From Pseudomonadota bacterium (lineage in GTDB: Bacteria > Pseudomonadota > Alphaproteobacteria > Rhizobiales > Rhizobiaceae): a stretch of 19,610 bases of DNA. Below the pieces are notes generated by a model. That model made no database searches. It saw only the letters and a list, made by a program, of their open reading frames with translations, and was not told where the DNA came from. A program made the position numbers and the translations under genes. The DNA is taken from assembly GCA_023387775.1 (NCBI GenBank), contig JAEWHN010000357.1:1-19610 (forward strand). The letters run 5' to 3'. Positions 19,030 to 19,610 of the stretch are shown piece by piece; the first letter of the stretch is position 1; the number at the start of each line of letters is the position of its first letter.

Positions 19030-19610
19030 ATGGACGCCGTGATCAAGAAATTGATGCCGAAATCCGAATATCTCGAAAAGCCGGCGACCGACAGGCCAGA
19101 TCTGGCCGAAGTCGAAGCGGCGGTCCGAACGTTGCTGCGCTGGACCGGCGACAACCCGAACCGCGAAGGCCTGGTCGACACGCCGAAGCGCGTCGCCAAG
19201 GCATATCTGGAGATGTTCAACGGCTACGACATGTGCCCGGCAGAAGAGCTCGGCCGCACGTTCGAAGAAGTGGCCGGCTATGACGATCTCGTGCTGGTGC
19301 GGGATATCGAATTCCATTCGCATTGCGAGCACCACATGGTGCCGATCATCGGCCGCGCCCATGTCGGCTACCTGCCCGACGGCAGGGTCGTCGGCCTCTC
19401 CAAGATCGCGCGGGTGGTCGACATCTTCGCCCACCGCCTGCAGACCCAGGAAGCCATGACGGCGCAGATCGCCAATGTCATCCAGGACGTGCTCAACCCG
19501 CGCGGCGTGGCTGTGATGATCGAGGCCGAGCACATGTGCATGGCCATGCGCGGCATCCGCAAGCAGGGCTCCACCACCCTGACCTCGACCTCTACCGGCA
19601 TGTTCAAGGA
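19030..19610 (+). CDS. folE: GTP cyclohydrolase I (3' end outside window)
   Basis: Converts GTP to 7,8-dihydroneopterin triphosphate, the first step of tetrahydrofolate synthesis. I translated 193 complete codons from the ATG at 19030, beginning MDAVIKKLMPKSEYLEK; no stop occurs before the window ends. The family landmarks are present: LRWTGDNPNREGLVDTPKRV (36-55), EFHSHCEHHMVPIIGRAHVG (94-113) with zinc ligands Cys99 and His102 region, LSKIARVVDIFAHRLQTQE (123-141), and EAEHMCMAMRGIRKQGSTTL (165-184) with zinc ligand Cys170. About 15-20 residues are missing compared with the usual length. GGGAG lies 9 bases ahead of the ATG. It is the zinc-dependent type IA enzyme, not FolE2. Divergent from the NifU/IscU-like gene. 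Confidence 0.95.
   Translation, partial: MDAVIKKLMPKSEYLEKPATDRPDLAEVEAAVRTLLRWTGDNPNREGLVDTPKRVAKAYLEMFNGYDMCPAEELGRTFEEVAGYDDLVLVRDIEFHSHCEHHMVPIIGRAHVGYLPDGRVVGLSKIARVVDIFAHRLQTQEAMTAQIANVIQDVLNPRGVAVMIEAEHMCMAMRGIRKQGSTTLTSTSTGMFK

Overview
The window is a stretch of conserved chromosome from an alphaproteobacterium, most likely in the Rhizobiales (Mesorhizobium/Phyllobacteriaceae-like). The grounds are high-GC coding sequence, the gene order rpsD - small DUF3008-type gene - murI - trmJ - icd - alaS - recA, an IDH of the eukaryote-like NADP type, a ParC of rhizobial type, GTTC-N7-GTTC-like LexA boxes before recA, and CTTGAC-type -35 elements. The species cannot be fixed from this sequence alone.

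Layout. Positions 1-2333 are all on the minus strand: trmJ and murI overlap by 8 bases, followed by a small basic protein gene and the first 20 codons of rpsD. icd (plus) converges on alaS (minus) across a strong bidirectional terminator. recA (minus) lies upstream of alaS but has its own terminator, and its promoter is overlapped by one of two LexA-like boxes. Divergent from recA, psuK and psuG overlap by 4 bases and encode pseudouridine breakdown (kinase, then C-glycosidase). An HxlR-type regulator follows and converges on parC with only 5 bases between them. Divergent from parC is a secreted protein of unknown function, which ends at a second bidirectional terminator facing thrS. yidD precedes thrS on the minus strand. 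A luciferase-like flavin oxidoreductase (plus) then converges on a NifU/IscU-like gene (minus), which is divergent from folE (plus, cut by the window end).

How the genes relate. Most are housekeeping: translation (rpsD, alaS, thrS, trmJ), cell wall (murI), TCA cycle (icd), DNA repair and topology (recA, parC), membrane protein insertion (yidD), folate/pterin synthesis (folE). The psuK-psuG pair, the HxlR regulator, the LLM oxidoreductase and the secreted protein are the less universal parts.

No mobile element, CRISPR array, tRNA, rRNA, toxin-antitoxin pair or defence cluster was recognised, and no intergenic gap exceeds 300 bases. I found no convincing new multi-gene system. The observations most worth checking are the mirrored LexA-like boxes between recA and psuK, a NifU/IscU-like protein lacking two ligand-site residues, the uncharacterised secreted protein, and a TTG start with a leader hairpin for thrS.
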